The notes below the pieces were generated by a model. It was not told where the DNA came from. It did no database searches and saw only the letters and a program-made list of their open reading frames with translations. The translations under genes and the position numbers were made by a program. A stretch of 64,000 nucleotides of DNA from NCBI RefSeq assembly GCF_017313225.1, contig NZ_JAFLNE010000003.1, positions 402,692 through 466,691 on the forward strand. Direction: 5' to 3'. This stretch comes from Allomuricauda sp. CAU 1633 (GTDB taxonomy: Bacteria; Bacteroidota; Bacteroidia; Flavobacteriales; Flavobacteriaceae). Shown piece by piece: positions 47,901 through 56,124 of this stretch. Positions within the stretch are counted from its first letter, which is position 1. Each line of letters starts with the position of its first letter.

Positions 47901-48249
47901 AAAGGCCCGTGCACTTTTTGAAAAACTCAAAAGTGTCTACCAAGAGCATTTGGAATATTACTCCAGTGCCCCTTTGGATGAACAATATGAAAAAATAGAC
48001 GATATTTTGGCCGATATGCAGGCCTATCGTAGAAATATCGATATCCTTATTGAAAACCAAGATAAGGATTTGGCAGAGTCCGAGACCATCATCTTTAATG
48101 AGTATATTGACAAGTTCTCGCAATTTGTGGGCGAAGAAGAGGAAGACGTATTGGAAGAGCCCATTCTAGAACCCAATCCGGATTTGGAAGATTCCATCCC
48201 GTTGGATACCATTGAAGCCGTGCAGGATGGCGCCCAGATAGAACCATAA
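44911..48249 (+). CDS. DUF2723 (TMEM260-like) membrane glycosyltransferase-like protein
   Basis: 1112 residues from the ATG at 44911; the open frame begins 28 codons earlier at a TTG. The N-terminal two-thirds holds many membrane segments. The GT-C-like acidic motif PTGSFWDAGEY is near residue 32, with GHPPGAPLLQM following. The C-terminal third is soluble, with FTIGDNDTFPLWYAQE (about 680) and a helical TPR-like end. The human relative TMEM260 is an O-mannosyltransferase, so a role in protein O-glycosylation at the inner membrane is plausible for this flavobacterial family but unproven. Convergent with the thioredoxin-like gene. Confidence 0.85.
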   Translation: MFAKDFKKWDTILGWISFAIAFIVYAITVEPTGSFWDAGEYISTSAKLQVGHPPGAPLLQMIGAFFAMFAFGDPSKIALMVNAVSVVSSAFAVLFTFWTITNLVQKMIAKDKTVTNSKAIAILGSGLVGALAFTFSDSFWFNAVETEVYAMASLIMALLLWLGLKWTDNLDDPRGHRWLLLICFLIGLTFGIQFMGFLAIPSIGLLYYFKKYKNTTAKNFLLANIIVVAILMLVYKFSLTYVLELFGWSEVFFINEIGLPFNSGTIIMGLLFVAAFYFGLRYTRKHNYYSANTIVLCMMFVFLGFSSWLMLPIRANAKTVVNENNPADARALLAYYNREQYPGVESPFYGAYYSDTFAPAGEDIDESPKYEKDLKLGKYVIVNHYKGALQGPNEKHVGLLPRMWSDQHAENYMRYFGPLDFRIKSEYISNNELRDAVGQFKAAYSQGELDSEQYIRFLREFGEYIEVEPPTVWQNIKYLFEFQFGYMYMRYFMWNFVGRQNDVQGRYDENGHWLSGIGFMDSLRLGSQKNLPSDWENNKGRNTYFFLPLLLGIIGIVFQISKNPKHFWVLLVFFLFTGLAIQFYTNPYIFQPRERDYSLVGSFYIFCIWIGIGVYGLFDEFKKFISPKIAAPAIATICLLAVPLLMGFQNWDDHDRSGRYTAPATAKAYLDSCQEDAGAILFTIGDNDTFPLWYAQEIEEYRTDVRIVNTSLFATDWYIDQMKRKAYESDAIPSQLTHDKYRYGTRDAIYYRGITDNRWSIQDFMNWVGSDKPQTKFGHILENQGADISEYPQSTLDIIYYPTNKIRIPVNKENVLESGLVKEKDSALIVDYIDIDLPQSILPKNRILMLDLIANNDWNRPIYFSGGSFDSAEYIWMKDYLQLDGLAYKLVPIRTENRNSFEMGRIDTDLMYDIVKGWDWGNSGSEYIYHDPQTRSQGLSFRSNLARLMEQLIAENKIDKAKDIIDTAMTNMPVDHYGFYAFVEPFVDGYYKVGETEKARALFEKLKSVYQEHLEYYSSAPLDEQYEKIDDILADMQAYRRNIDILIENQDKDLAESETIIFNEYIDKFSQFVGEEEEDVLEEPILEPNPDLEDSIPLDTIEAVQDGAQIEP

Positions 48250-48252
48250 AAA

Positions 48253-48274
48253 AAGCGAGGTGAAAACCTCGCTT
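48253..48274 (-). terminator. Terminator of the thioredoxin-like gene
   Basis: Stem AAGCGAGGT/ACCTCGCTT with a 4-base loop. On the minus strand it is followed by T7, and it overlaps the stop codon at 48273-48275; the plus-strand side lacks a good T-run. Confidence 0.75.
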
Positions 48275-48569
48275 AAATATATTCGTTCAAAATGCCGATC
48301 AGCGTATTGGCGTCCTGTTCGCCGCTCTGTCGCCAGACCATTTCTCCTTTTTTATAGATCATCAGTGTGGGCAATCCCTTAATACGAAGTGCTTGTGAAA
48401 GCTCCTTGTTCTTGTCCACATCTATTTTTATTACTTTTCCTTTATCGCCAAGAGCCGCCGCTACATCGCGTAAAACAGGGTGCATGGAAGTGGACTGTTC
48501 GTTCCACTCTGCGTAAAAGTCCAACAGCACAGGGACCTTTAAATCTATGAGTTCGCCAAACTTTGACAT
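48273..48569 (-). CDS. Thioredoxin-fold protein without the CxxC active site
   Basis: 98 residues covering a whole thioredoxin fold: VPVLLDFYAEW, the helix after the active-site position, KVIKIDVDKNKEL, and the cis-Pro loop IKGLPTLMIYKKGE. Where thioredoxins have WCGPC this chain reads WNEQS, and it holds no cysteine at all, so it cannot perform dithiol chemistry. Such proteins may act as chaperones or scaffolds. No signal peptide, so cytoplasmic. Single gene convergent with DUF2723. Confidence 0.88.
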   Translation of the reverse strand: MSKFGELIDLKVPVLLDFYAEWNEQSTSMHPVLRDVAAALGDKGKVIKIDVDKNKELSQALRIKGLPTLMIYKKGEMVWRQSGEQDANTLIGILNEYI

Positions 48570-48786
48570 GTATTCACTGGTTTACAGCCAAAAGTAAGAA
48601 AAATTGTTAAAGTTTTACATCAAGTCAACGCTTTACGATATTGACTCTCGTTAAATTCACGTTAAACCTTTCGGTGCCGTATAAGCTTAATGTCAAATCA
48701 TGTGTTAATCAAAAAAACACATCAAATAAATCTTCAGCATTCTTATGTCCTGAAAAAATCAATTGAACTTAAGATTACTAGCCGAA

Positions 48787-49050
48787 TTATTCTGTTGCGA
48801 CCATTTTACAAAATCCGGCTTCCAAACAAGCATTTACTAGCGCACAACTAGTTTCCACCCCATCCATAAAACAACAATCTATTCGTTGGCAATCCAAGTT
48901 CGGATTAATTTTCCTTGCAAGTTCGGAAAATTCAGGTGAGGTGGATGTTACTTCCATACCTTCCACCTGTTCAGGTTTCTCATCACAGCAGCTAGAAATA
49001 GAAAATGCCATAAACAGCATCAACATTTTAATGAAGATTGTTTTTTTCAT
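48787..49050 (-). CDS. Small cysteine-rich putative lipoprotein
   Basis: 87 residues from the ATG at 49050 (an in-frame ATG at 49086 is less likely). Short signal (IKMLMLFMAFSISSC) with a lipobox-like ISSC, then eight cysteines in total, arranged CC, DCQ, DCC, SC, AC, FC. Looks like a disulfide-stabilised exported protein; no family recognised. Isolated, with over 200 bases of empty sequence on each side. Confidence 0.6.
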   Translation of the reverse strand: MKKTIFIKMLMLFMAFSISSCCDEKPEQVEGMEVTSTSPEFSELARKINPNLDCQRIDCCFMDGVETSCALVNACLEAGFCKMVATE

Positions 49051-49317
49051 AATAAAAAAATTTTGTTGGTTAACTATTGTTGACAATACTTAAATCCGTG
49101 TCCTATGTCAAACACAAAGAATGGATAAGTAAAAATGTATAAGGAGGGAATTAAATGTAAAGTACAAAAAAATAAGAAAAAAAATATACTTTTTCCTATA
49201 AAAATGTAGCCTATTTCTTTCTTTTTAAGCTGAGATAAATTTCACTGATGTGTTATTGACTGAATAGTAGGGTATGCGAAAGTTACTCTATATGTTGCTT
49301 AATCAAACAGTTTCGAC

Positions 49318-50550
49318 TTAAACCAAGCCTCTCTTCTTAAGGGTAATTACAGAGATTTCAGGCCAAATTCCAAACCGACCGGGATAGCCTATAAATCCGA
49401 AACCACGATTCACATTGATGAACTGATCTAACTCTTTGTAAATACCTGCCCAGTACTTGTAACGCCATTTCACCGGACTCCATTTTACCCACCCGGGAAT
49501 CTCCACCCCAAACTGCATTCCGTGGGTGTGACCGCTCAACGTCAAATGGAAATGGTAGTCATCTTGCAACACCACATCCTCCCAATGTGAGGGATCATGG
49601 CTCAGTAATATTTTAAAATCATCTTTATGGATTCCGTCCTTGGCTTTTTCCAAATCACCGGCCTTTTTAAAGCCACCGCGGCCCCAGTTCTCCACACCGA
49701 GTAAGGCAATTTTTTGCCCGTCTTTTTCCAAATAGCGATTGGTGTTCAACATCAAATCAAAGCCCATTTCATGCTGCATGGCCATGAGGTCTTCCAAGTT
49801 TTGGGCCTTGGCCTCTTCGGTTTCCCAAGAAGCATAATCTCCATAATCATGGTTACCCAAAATGGAAAATACTCCATCCTTAGCCTCCAAACGGGAAAAA
49901 ACCTCTTTCCAGGGTTCAAGCTCATTAGAGCGGTTGTTGACAATATCCCCAGTAAAGAAGATCACATCACTTCGTTGTTCGTTGACCAGATTAACGCCGT
50001 ATTCAACTTTTTTATAATCATCAAAACTTCCACTGTGCACATCGGAAATCTGTGTAATCTGATAGTTGTGGAACGCATCGGGCAGGTCATCGAACTCCAA
50101 CTCATACTTTAACACCTGATAATTGTATTTTCCACGGTACATGCCATATAACAAAGCTCCAAAGGGCAATGCTGCCAAGCCTAAGGCCAGACCACTTACA
50201 AATATTCTTCGCGAAGGGAAATAACCCGCATCAGGGTTGGAAACCCCAACAATCTTATTATATCCAAAGCCTATTAATCGTACTATGTCCTCTAACAGAA
50301 GGAAGAACCCCAACACCAAGGCCAGCAAAAAGAACGCGGCAAAAATACTTCCCGCTATAGCTGCGGTACCCTTAAACCCATCTCCCGAATCATAGGTGAT
50401 TACCTTTACGGTCAAAAAAATCAAGGCACCCAAAAATAGCGCTATGTAGGTCCAGTGCACCAATGGACTTTTGAACAAGGTGCGAAATGCTTGAAAGCCA
50501 TAAATAGCCAACACCACATACAAGATTGCCAAAACGATAAATCGGGACAT
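49318..50550 (-). CDS. Membrane-anchored metallophosphoesterase
   Basis: 410 residues. Four membrane segments in the first 155 residues, then a calcineurin-like phosphoesterase domain with the metal motifs ISDVHSG, FTGDIVNNR, LGNHDYGDY and LSGHTHGMQFG all intact. Related to YaeI-type enzymes, which hydrolyse phosphodiesters or UDP-sugar lipids at the membrane. Substrate unknown. Followed on the minus strand by nothing close; cutC lies upstream of it (54 bases beyond its start, same strand). Confidence 0.92.
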   Translation of the reverse strand: MSRFIVLAILYVVLAIYGFQAFRTLFKSPLVHWTYIALFLGALIFLTVKVITYDSGDGFKGTAAIAGSIFAAFFLLALVLGFFLLLEDIVRLIGFGYNKIVGVSNPDAGYFPSRRIFVSGLALGLAALPFGALLYGMYRGKYNYQVLKYELEFDDLPDAFHNYQITQISDVHSGSFDDYKKVEYGVNLVNEQRSDVIFFTGDIVNNRSNELEPWKEVFSRLEAKDGVFSILGNHDYGDYASWETEEAKAQNLEDLMAMQHEMGFDLMLNTNRYLEKDGQKIALLGVENWGRGGFKKAGDLEKAKDGIHKDDFKILLSHDPSHWEDVVLQDDYHFHLTLSGHTHGMQFGVEIPGWVKWSPVKWRYKYWAGIYKELDQFINVNRGFGFIGYPGRFGIWPEISVITLKKRGLV

Positions 50551-50604
50551 ACAATTTTTTTACAAAATTAAGGCTAATATGCTATTGAGCAGGGCTTTTC
50601 ACTA

Positions 50605-51324
50605 TTATTTAACGGCCTGTACCACACTTTGAATCAACAAAGTATTGGTGATACCCACTTGATTTTCCACCAAATGTTTTGCTGAATTCATGCTGATTTT
50701 TCCCGAAACATCCACTGGATTCCCAAAAGTGACCCCCGATAAATGGATAGCACCAAGTCCGGCTACCTTAAAGTCCCGAGCATTGCTGAGATTGATGCCC
50801 CCACCCGCCATGATTGAGATGGAAGCTTGTTTTTGCCATTCCTTTAGTGTTTCAATTCCTTTTTCTGCAGATGGATGCCCGCCAGAGGTCAAAATGGTGT
50901 CCACACCCAAGTTTCCCAATTTGTTTATTGCCCTGGTAGGCTCGGCCACCCAATCAAATGCGCGATGAAACGTAAAATGCATAGGTTTTGACAATTCCAC
51001 CAACTCTCGGGTTCCCTCTACATCAATCGTAAAATCATTGTGGAGCATTCCTGATACAATCCCGTCCACCCCCAAATTCTTGCACGCCTCAATATCCGCC
51101 TTCATCACCTCAAATTCTGCTATGGAGTAATGAAAATGTCCACTACGTGGACGGATGAGCACATGTACTGGAATATCCAACCGCTGTTTCACCAGTTTAA
51201 TCAATCCCGCGGAAGGCGTAATGCCCCCTACTCCAAGTTCGGAACAAAGTTCAATCCGATCGGCACCAGCCCTTTGGGCATTTAAGGCTGATTCCAACGA
51301 ATTGGCACAAACTTCTACAAGCAT
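50605..51324 (-). CDS. cutC: CutC family protein
   Basis: 239 residues from the ATG at 51324; the frame extends 11 codons upstream but MLVEVCANS is the family start. TIM-barrel protein with EVCANSLESALNAQRAGADRIELC, LIRPRSGHF and a second half ending SGVTF. Long described as a copper-homeostasis protein, though that role is contested; in Bacteroidota it often lies near glycan-degradation genes. Divergent from the glycosylasparaginase gene with 41 bases between. Confidence 0.93.
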   Translation of the reverse strand: MLVEVCANSLESALNAQRAGADRIELCSELGVGGITPSAGLIKLVKQRLDIPVHVLIRPRSGHFHYSIAEFEVMKADIEACKNLGVDGIVSGMLHNDFTIDVEGTRELVELSKPMHFTFHRAFDWVAEPTRAINKLGNLGVDTILTSGGHPSAEKGIETLKEWQKQASISIMAGGGINLSNARDFKVAGLGAIHLSGVTFGNPVDVSGKISMNSAKHLVENQVGITNTLLIQSVVQAVK

Positions 51325-51365
51325 ATTGCTATATTTATCACCCTTAAAAGTAAACATCCCTTTCC

Positions 51366-52358
51366 ATGAAGCGACGCAAATTCCTTAAAAATTCCAGCCT
51401 AACCACGGTTGGAATTGTATCGGCCTCTGCCCTAACCTCCTGCAAAACAGAAAACAAGCCTGAGGAAATTCCTCTGCCACCAACTGAACCTATTAAACCC
51501 ATTGTGGTCTGTACCTGGAATTTTGGCAATGCCACCAGTAAGGCTTGGGAAATCTTGAGCAAAGGTGGTAATGCATTGGATGCCGTAGAGCAAGGTGTTA
51601 GGGTGGAGGAAGCCGATGAGACCAATGAAACTGTAGGTAAAGGTGGTAGACCAGACCGTGATGGAAATGTTACGTTGGATGCCTGCATCATGGATAAAGA
51701 TGGGAATTGTGGCTCGGTGGTCTATCTTCAAAATATTGTACACCCAGTTTCGGTAGCCCGAAAAGTAATGGAAGAAACACCACACATTCTATTAGCAGGG
51801 AAGGGCGCAGAAAAATTTGCTTATGAGCAAGGGTTTGAAAAAGAAGACCTGCTGACCGAAAGTACACGACAACAATACCAAGAGTGGTTGAAAACTTCAA
51901 AGTATGAAACCACCATCAACATAGAAAACCACGATACCATTGGCATGTTGGCCATTGATGCAAATGGTGATATTTCTGGAGCTTGTACCACCAGTGGTAT
52001 GGCCTATAAAGTTGCCGGTCGTGTTGGAGATTCTCCCATTATCGGTGCTGGATTGTTCGTGGATAACGAAGTGGGAGGCGCTACTGCCACCGGAGTTGGT
52101 GAAGAGGTCATCCGTACCGTGGGTAGTTTCTTGATCGTGGAGTTAATGCGGCAAGGGAAAAGTCCACAAGAAGCCTGCGAGGAAGGCGTAAAACGTATCA
52201 TGAAGAAAAATGAAGGTCGCGATGATTTCCAGATTGGCTTTTTGGCCATCAATAAACATGGGGAAACTGGCGGATATTGTGTCCATCCCGGATTTACCTA
52301 CAGAGAATACAGCGAAAAAGGACATGAAAATCGCCAAGTGAGGAGTTTTTATAGTTAG
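51366..52358 (+). CDS. Tat-exported N4-(beta-N-acetylglucosaminyl)-L-asparaginase
   Basis: 330 residues. Tat signal KRRKFLKNSSLTT with a lipobox-like TSC. Ntn-hydrolase of the glycosylasparaginase/isoaspartyl family: autoproteolysis site HDTIGM, with Thr as the future nucleophile, then DISGACTTSGMAYKVAGR and VGDSPIIGAGLFVD. It would cleave the GlcNAc-Asn bond of N-glycopeptides outside the cytoplasm. Together with CutC it suggests glycoprotein use. Confidence 0.92.
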   Translation: MKRRKFLKNSSLTTVGIVSASALTSCKTENKPEEIPLPPTEPIKPIVVCTWNFGNATSKAWEILSKGGNALDAVEQGVRVEEADETNETVGKGGRPDRDGNVTLDACIMDKDGNCGSVVYLQNIVHPVSVARKVMEETPHILLAGKGAEKFAYEQGFEKEDLLTESTRQQYQEWLKTSKYETTINIENHDTIGMLAIDANGDISGACTTSGMAYKVAGRVGDSPIIGAGLFVDNEVGGATATGVGEEVIRTVGSFLIVELMRQGKSPQEACEEGVKRIMKKNEGRDDFQIGFLAINKHGETGGYCVHPGFTYREYSEKGHENRQVRSFYS

Positions 52359-52360
52359 AA

Positions 52361-52565
52361 CCAAGAGCGCTGCGCTGATAGATACAAGAGGCAGACCGCT
52401 ACGCTGATAGACAAAAGAACCAAGACATCTTGATTCTTGAACTTGAACTTGGCACTTGAACTTGACACTTGTTTCTTGACTCTTGTCTCTATTTTCTAGG
52501 TTCTTTTTTCTACTTTTAAAACCTGCCTTTGATTATTGCACATTGCTAATTGTTAATTGCTAATT
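52361..52565. repeat. Repeat-rich intergenic spacer before polA
   Basis: Four kinds of repetition in 200 bases: two 21-base near-copies beginning GCTGCGCTGATAGA (about 52370) and GCTACGCTGATAGA (about 52398); a run of CTTGAACTTG-type units (52437-52475); a CAAGACATCTTG palindrome with matching AAGAACC and GGTTCTT arms further out; and TTGCTAATTG repeated near 52542-52565. No open frame or promoter was seen. It looks like an accumulated class of dispersed intergenic repeats. Confidence 0.65.
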
Positions 52566-52572
52566 GAACAAC

Positions 52573-55407
52573 ATGTCTGACCAAAAAAGACTTTTTCTCC
52601 TTGATGCCTATGCCTTAATTTTCCGAGGATACTACGCACTCATTAAAAATCCACGAATCAACTCCAAAGGGATGGACACCTCGGCAATTATGGGGTTTGT
52701 AAATTCTCTTTTTGACGTGATTAAACGGGAACAACCCGACCATTTGGCGGTGGCTTTTGACAAAGGAGGTAGTGTGGAACGCACCGAACTGTTTGAAGAC
52801 TACAAAGCCAACCGGGATGAAACCCCAGATGCCATCAAGATTGCCGTTCCGTATATCCAACAGATTTTGAAGGCCATGAAAATTCCTATTGTGGAATTGG
52901 AGGGCTACGAGGCCGATGACCTTATTGGAACCATCGCCAAACAGGCCGAAAAAGAAAACTACAAAGTTTTTATGGTGACACCGGACAAGGATTTTGGGCA
53001 GCTCGTCAGTGAAAATATTTTTATGTATCGCCCTGCGCGAATGGGCAACGGTATTGAAATCTGGGGCATCCCCGAAGTTCAAAAACGCTTTGGGGTCAAG
53101 CGCCCAGAACAGGTAATTGACTATTTGGGAATGATGGGCGATGCCAGCGACAATATTCCTGGTCTTCCCGGAGTGGGCGACAAGACCGCCAAAAAGTTTC
53201 TTGAGCAATTCGATTCGTTGGAAGGACTTTTGAGCAACACAGACCAGCTGAAGGGCAAGATGAAGGAAAAGGTGGAGGAGAATGCCGAATTAGGTCGACT
53301 TTCCCGCCAATTGGCAGAGATTAAAATTGATTGTGATGTGCAATTCCATGCCGAAGATTACGAAATGTGCCCTCCCGATGCCGAAGAAGTACAGAAAATC
53401 TTTGAAGAACTGGAGTTTCGGAGGTTGCGGGAACAATTCGTGAAACTGTTTTCAGGTGAGGTAGAACCTACTACCCAAGTGACCAGCACCGAAACCGCAA
53501 AGCAAGAGGCCAAAGTGGCCGGAAGTGGGCAGTTTACCCTGTTTGGGGGCGACCCTACCGAAGCCGCAGCCACCATTAAGGACGTGAGCGGCCGAAAGAC
53601 CATTGCCGATGTTGAACATTTTTACCAAATGGTTCAGCCCGGGTTGGCCATGGAATTGTTTTTGAAAAACCTGATGCAGCAAACCTCGGTTTGTTTTGAT
53701 ACGGAGACAACCTCTATCAACCCTCTGGAAGCCGAATTGGTGGGTATCGCCTTTAGTTGGGAAGTGGGCAAGGGCTTTTATGTTCCCTTTCCTGAAACAA
53801 AGAACGACGCCATGCCCCTTATTGAAAAGCTGCGACCTTTCTTTGAAGCGGAGAACATTGAAAAAATCGGGCAGAACCTCAAGTACGACATCAAAGTGAT
53901 GCTGAACTACGGTGTGGAAGTCAAAGGAAAACTGTTTGATACCATGTTGGCCCATTACCTCATCAATCCCGATATGCGGCATAATATGGATGTACTTTCG
54001 GAAACTTACCTCAATTACACGCCCGTTTCCATCACAGAACTCATCGGTAAAAAAGGAAAGAACCAATTGAACATGCGGCAGGTGCCTCTGGAAAAACAAA
54101 CCGAATATGCCGTGGAGGATGCCGATGTTACCTTTCAATTGGCACAAAAGTTCAGGCCGGAGTTGAAGGAAGCCCAGACCGACAAACTTTTTGAAGAAAT
54201 TGAAGTGCCCTTGCTTCGTGTACTCGCCGATATGGAACGGGAGGGCATTAATCTGAATGAGGATTTTTTAAAAGACCTCTCAACTGCGCTTGAAACGGAC
54301 ATTGCGGAACTGGAGAAGAAAATTTATGAAGATGCCGGTGAGGAATTCAACATTGCTTCACCCAAACAGTTGGGCGACATCCTTTTTGGAAAACTAAATC
54401 TGGTGGACAAACCCAAAAAGACCAAAACCGGGCAGTACTCCACTTCGGAAGATGTGCTTTCTTACTTGGCCAAGGACCATGAAATCATTCAAAATGTGTT
54501 GGATTACCGTGGACTTGCCAAACTCAAAAGCACCTATGTGGATGCGCTTCCCAATGAAGTTCAAAAAGAGACAGGCCGGGTGCACACGGACTATATGCAA
54601 ACCGTGGCCGCTACAGGTCGATTGAGTAGCAACAACCCCAACCTGCAGAATATCCCTATCCGAACTGAACGGGGTCGGCAAGTGCGAAAGGCCTTTATCC
54701 CACGGGATGAAAACTACGTTTTGCTCGCTGCGGATTATTCCCAGATAGAATTGCGGATTATTGCGGCCTTGAGCGAGGAAGACACCATGATTTCCGCTTT
54801 TAAACATGGGGAGGACATTCATGCTTCCACCGCATCCAAAGTCTTTAATGTCCCTATTGAGGAAGTGACCCGCGAACAGCGTAGCAATGCCAAAACGGTG
54901 AATTTTGGGATTATTTATGGGGTTTCAGCCTTTGGGTTGAGCAACCAAACGGATTTGAGCCGTACCGAGGCCAAGGAGCTTATCGACACCTATTATAAGA
55001 CCTATCCTAAATTGCGTAATTACATCAGTGAGCAAATCGATTTTGCCCGTGACCATGGCTATGTGCAGACCATTTTGGGTCGACGACGCTATTTAAAGGA
55101 CATCAACGCGGGGAACCAAGTGGTACGCGGAGCTGCGGAACGTAACGCTGTGAATGCGCCCATTCAGGGAAGTGCGGCGGACATCATTAAAATTGCGATG
55201 ATCAACATCCACAAAAAGCTTTCCGAAGGAAAATACAAAACCAAAATGTTGTTGCAAGTACATGATGAATTGGTATTTGATTGCTACAAACCTGAATTGG
55301 AGGAAATGAAGGAACTGATTAAATCTGAAATGGAAAACGCCTACAAACTTTCCGTGCCCTTGGATGTGGAGGTGGGTATTGGTGAGAACTGGTTGGAGGC
55401 GCACTAA
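52573..55407 (+). CDS. polA: DNA polymerase I
   Basis: 944 residues from the ATG at 52573 (frame open three codons upstream). 5'-3' exonuclease domain (1-290, with LDAYALIFRGYYAL), a 3'-5' exonuclease domain with its DxE motif kept (CFDTETTSINP), so proofreading is probably active, and the polymerase domain with motifs A (ADYSQIELR), B (RSNAKTVNFGIIYG) and C (QVHDELVFD). Replication repair and Okazaki-fragment processing. Complete. Confidence 0.98.
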   Translation: MSDQKRLFLLDAYALIFRGYYALIKNPRINSKGMDTSAIMGFVNSLFDVIKREQPDHLAVAFDKGGSVERTELFEDYKANRDETPDAIKIAVPYIQQILKAMKIPIVELEGYEADDLIGTIAKQAEKENYKVFMVTPDKDFGQLVSENIFMYRPARMGNGIEIWGIPEVQKRFGVKRPEQVIDYLGMMGDASDNIPGLPGVGDKTAKKFLEQFDSLEGLLSNTDQLKGKMKEKVEENAELGRLSRQLAEIKIDCDVQFHAEDYEMCPPDAEEVQKIFEELEFRRLREQFVKLFSGEVEPTTQVTSTETAKQEAKVAGSGQFTLFGGDPTEAAATIKDVSGRKTIADVEHFYQMVQPGLAMELFLKNLMQQTSVCFDTETTSINPLEAELVGIAFSWEVGKGFYVPFPETKNDAMPLIEKLRPFFEAENIEKIGQNLKYDIKVMLNYGVEVKGKLFDTMLAHYLINPDMRHNMDVLSETYLNYTPVSITELIGKKGKNQLNMRQVPLEKQTEYAVEDADVTFQLAQKFRPELKEAQTDKLFEEIEVPLLRVLADMEREGINLNEDFLKDLSTALETDIAELEKKIYEDAGEEFNIASPKQLGDILFGKLNLVDKPKKTKTGQYSTSEDVLSYLAKDHEIIQNVLDYRGLAKLKSTYVDALPNEVQKETGRVHTDYMQTVAATGRLSSNNPNLQNIPIRTERGRQVRKAFIPRDENYVLLAADYSQIELRIIAALSEEDTMISAFKHGEDIHASTASKVFNVPIEEVTREQRSNAKTVNFGIIYGVSAFGLSNQTDLSRTEAKELIDTYYKTYPKLRNYISEQIDFARDHGYVQTILGRRRYLKDINAGNQVVRGAAERNAVNAPIQGSAADIIKIAMINIHKKLSEGKYKTKMLLQVHDELVFDCYKPELEEMKELIKSEMENAYKLSVPLDVEVGIGENWLEAH

Positions 55408-55442
55408 TCTTAAAAGCACTTGGGGTTTAATAGAAAAATAAT

Positions 55443-56105
55443 ATGGAAGAATTGCAATTTACTGGTGGAGCTCGTATAGGAAGTGCCAATGCAACTTTCC
55501 CATTTGCAACCTTAAAAGTGAATAAAAATCGATTGGAGTTAAATGCCTCTATTGTTGGAAATCTTATTTTTCAACCTGCGGATGTTGTTTCAATTGAACC
55601 TTATACCATGATTCCTATTCTGGGGCAGGGTATAAAAATTAATCACAACGTTTCCACATATAAAGAGAGAGTCATTTTTTGGACTTTTAAAGACCCGAAT
55701 GAAGTCATCAAGCAAATCCAACAAACGGGATTCCTAAGTAACCAAAATGCTTCTGTGCAACAAATGGACAGAGCAATAGCGGAAAAACAGGTCAAGGGAG
55801 GATTTCCTATAAAAAAAGGCTTCGCTATTGGGGCCATAGTGGTTTGGAACTTACTTTTCCTCTCTGATTTTGTTCCGTTCTTTCTTCAAAAAACAGATGG
55901 GACCCCCATTGGAAATGGTGTTTTAGCAGCAGTTGGATTGCTATTTTTGAGCGCATTGTTCAGTCTTATTTCAGGAGACTTTAGGAGACTCATCTTAAAG
56001 GAGGGGCGTGAACTTGATGATATCAAGAAATTTGCAATTTTCACCTTGATTATTAGTGGGTTAATGCTGCTACAATTTTTATCAATGATAAAGTTTATGA
56101 ATTAG
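55443..56105 (+). CDS. Hypothetical membrane protein with a PH-like N-terminal domain
   Basis: 220 residues. Residues 1-100 are beta-rich with PH/GRAM-like strands (ATLKVNKNRLELNASIVGN, KERVIFWTFKDPNEVIKQI). Three hydrophobic segments follow (about 123-142, 155-178, 195-215). No catalytic motif; function unknown. Starts 35 bases after polA on the same strand. Confidence 0.65.
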   Translation: MEELQFTGGARIGSANATFPFATLKVNKNRLELNASIVGNLIFQPADVVSIEPYTMIPILGQGIKINHNVSTYKERVIFWTFKDPNEVIKQIQQTGFLSNQNASVQQMDRAIAEKQVKGGFPIKKGFAIGAIVVWNLLFLSDFVPFFLQKTDGTPIGNGVLAAVGLLFLSALFSLISGDFRRLILKEGRELDDIKKFAIFTLIISGLMLLQFLSMIKFMN

Positions 56106-56124
56106 CTATTGGCTAAAAATCCAA

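Noticed and set aside
53452..54147. 231-codon minus-strand frame opposite polA
   Set aside because: His/Phe-rich antisense of conserved polymerase and exonuclease sequence, with no family resemblance.
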